This document shows positions 7,436-8,132 of a stretch of 8,132 bases of DNA, piece after piece (within the stretch, counting starts at the first letter, position 1; each line of letters begins with the position of its first letter). The notes under the pieces were generated by a model. It did no database searches and was not told the origin of the DNA. It saw only the letters and a list, made by a program, of their open reading frames with translations. The stretch is taken from positions 1-8,132 of the forward strand of contig JAQVZK010000097.1 in NCBI GenBank assembly GCA_028708195.1, read 5' to 3'. A program made the position numbers and the translations under genes. Source of the stretch: Desulfovibrio sp. (GTDB lineage: Bacteria; Desulfobacterota; Desulfovibrionia; Desulfovibrionales; Desulfovibrionaceae).

Positions 7436-7474
7436 AACCACGTGAACAAATAAGAATTCCACGGTGGAGTGAAT

Positions 7475-7882
7475 ATGGGGTGTAAAAATATCCTTCTGGT
7501 TGATGACGAAGAGGAAGTCACTCGCATTCTGGCGAAACGGTTGGGGCGCAGAGGGTATGAGTGCGCAACGGCCGCCAATGGACAACTGGCTTTGGAGGCC
7601 ATGTGCCTTGGCGCGTACCAGGTCGTCGTTATGGACGTGAAAATGCCGGTTATGGATGGCATCAGCGCACTGCAAAAAATTCATCAGCAATGGCCCTCAA
7701 CCCAGGTTATTTTGCTTTCAGGCCATGCTGACATGCAGTTGGCGGTTCAAGCCATGAGCGACGGTGCGTTTGGCTATTTGATGAAACCAGTGGACCTCGA
7801 CGAACTGCTTTTTAAAATTGAAGATGCCGCAACTCAGTGCCGTCTTGAGGCGGAACAGGGCCGTGGAAACAACCCGTCTTAA
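7475..7882 (+). CDS. Stand-alone response-regulator receiver protein
   Basis: The 135-residue protein is a single phospho-acceptor receiver domain with no output domain. All key residues are present: acidic pair D10/D11 in LLVDDEEEV, phosphorylated Asp D54 in VVMDVKMPVMDG, the switch Ser S82 in LLSGHAD, and K104-P105 in YLMKPVD. Its sequence is closer to the receivers found in front of NtrC-type regulators than to chemotaxis CheY, judged by eye. The short tail (about 121-135) is polar and ends without a DNA-binding domain, so it should act by protein contact or pass phosphate on. ATG 7475 was preferred over GTG 7469 because GGAG (7466-7469), 5 bases before the ATG, overlaps the GTG. No histidine kinase is in the window. 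It is divergent from parA and 22 bases before the next gene, likely co-transcribed with it. Confidence 0.92.
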   Translation: MGCKNILLVDDEEEVTRILAKRLGRRGYECATAANGQLALEAMCLGAYQVVVMDVKMPVMDGISALQKIHQQWPSTQVILLSGHADMQLAVQAMSDGAFGYLMKPVDLDELLFKIEDAATQCRLEAEQGRGNNPS

Positions 7883-7904
7883 GGGACGCAGACAGGAAGA
7901 TCAT

Positions 7905-8132
7905 ATGAGCATGTGGAAAAAATCAGGCACGGTTGCCCTTATGGGGCTTTTGGTTTTGGGTGGTTTTTTTGCAGCACCGGCCTGGTCGGCAGCGGCCACC
8001 CCTGTGCAGGTTACTGATGAGAATTTGGCGCAGCTGTTAGAAAAACTGCTCAAAGAGCGTCCTGACCTGGTGATTGATGTGCTGCGTAATAACAGCGAGG
8101 CCGTGTTGGATATAGCCCAGCAAGGGTCCAAC
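7905..8132 (+). CDS. Secreted protein, N-terminal part; possibly a DsbA/ScsC-like thiol-disulfide protein
   Basis: Only the first 76 residues are in the window; the frame is open to the edge. MSMWKK followed by a hydrophobic stretch (about 8-27) and AWSAAA is a clear Sec signal peptide, with cleavage expected around residues 28-31, so the product is periplasmic or extracytoplasmic. The mature start (about 36-75) is helical, with LLEKLLKERPDLVIDVLRNNSEAVLDIAQQG. This resembles the helical stalk before the thioredoxin fold in some DsbA/ScsC-type proteins of Desulfovibrio and others. The CxxC active site would lie beyond the window, so the assignment is tentative. The ATG at 7905 has AGGA (7894-7897) 7 bases upstream; a second in-frame ATG at 7911 is less well spaced. 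It follows the receiver gene by 22 bases. Confidence 0.7.
   Translation, partial: MSMWKKSGTVALMGLLVLGGFFAAPAWSAAATPVQVTDENLAQLLEKLLKERPDLVIDVLRNNSEAVLDIAQQGSN

Noticed and set aside
7433..7448. Further parS site around CCACGTGAA before the receiver gene
   Set aside because: Only the core matches; six of 16 positions differ from the consensus.

Overview
This window looks like a chromosomal stretch of a Desulfovibrio-like sulfate reducer (Desulfobacterota). That is an inference from three things. The first is the gene order peptide deformylase - fmt - DUF116 - rsmB, which is typical of that group. The second is the moderately GC-rich coding sequence with AT-rich promoter regions. The third is the character of the ParA/ParB proteins and the small zinc-ribbon protein. 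No phage, transposon, CRISPR array or RNA gene was recognised.

Left part (1-3964, + strand): the C-terminal end of def overlaps fmt by 28 bases; together they handle formyl-Met at translation start and its removal. A 401-base gap with a strong hairpin follows. Then come a membrane-anchored, cysteine-rich DUF116 protein and, overlapping it by ATGA, rsmB (16S rRNA m5C methyltransferase). This block is a translation and ribosome-maturation cluster. A 17-bp perfect inverted repeat at 4016-4052 lies between rsmB and the convergent parB.

Middle part (4198-7175): parB and parA are both complete and both on the - strand, but they are not adjacent. About 1.27 kb separates them. This interval holds the parB promoter region, a terminator-like hairpin on the + strand, a + strand gene for a 134-residue zinc-ribbon protein of unknown function, and about 460 bases of non-coding DNA. 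The non-coding DNA carries a long hairpin and degenerate tandem repeats with an exact 47-base period. Upstream of parA is a parS-like site (TGTTTCACATGAAACA, one base from the common bacterial consensus) inside the predicted leader, suggesting ParB autoregulation or a local centromere site. A second parS-like site lies inside fmt.

Right part (7475-8132, + strand): a stand-alone CheY-like receiver is transcribed divergently from parA. It is followed 22 bases later by the start of a secreted protein whose N-terminal helical region resembles that of some DsbA/ScsC-type thiol-disulfide proteins; it is cut by the window edge.

The most interesting material is non-standard: the split par locus with its parS-like sites, the 47-bp repeat array, and the orphan zinc-ribbon gene between parB and parA. 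None of this proves a new system, but the repeats and the par layout deserve a comparative check.
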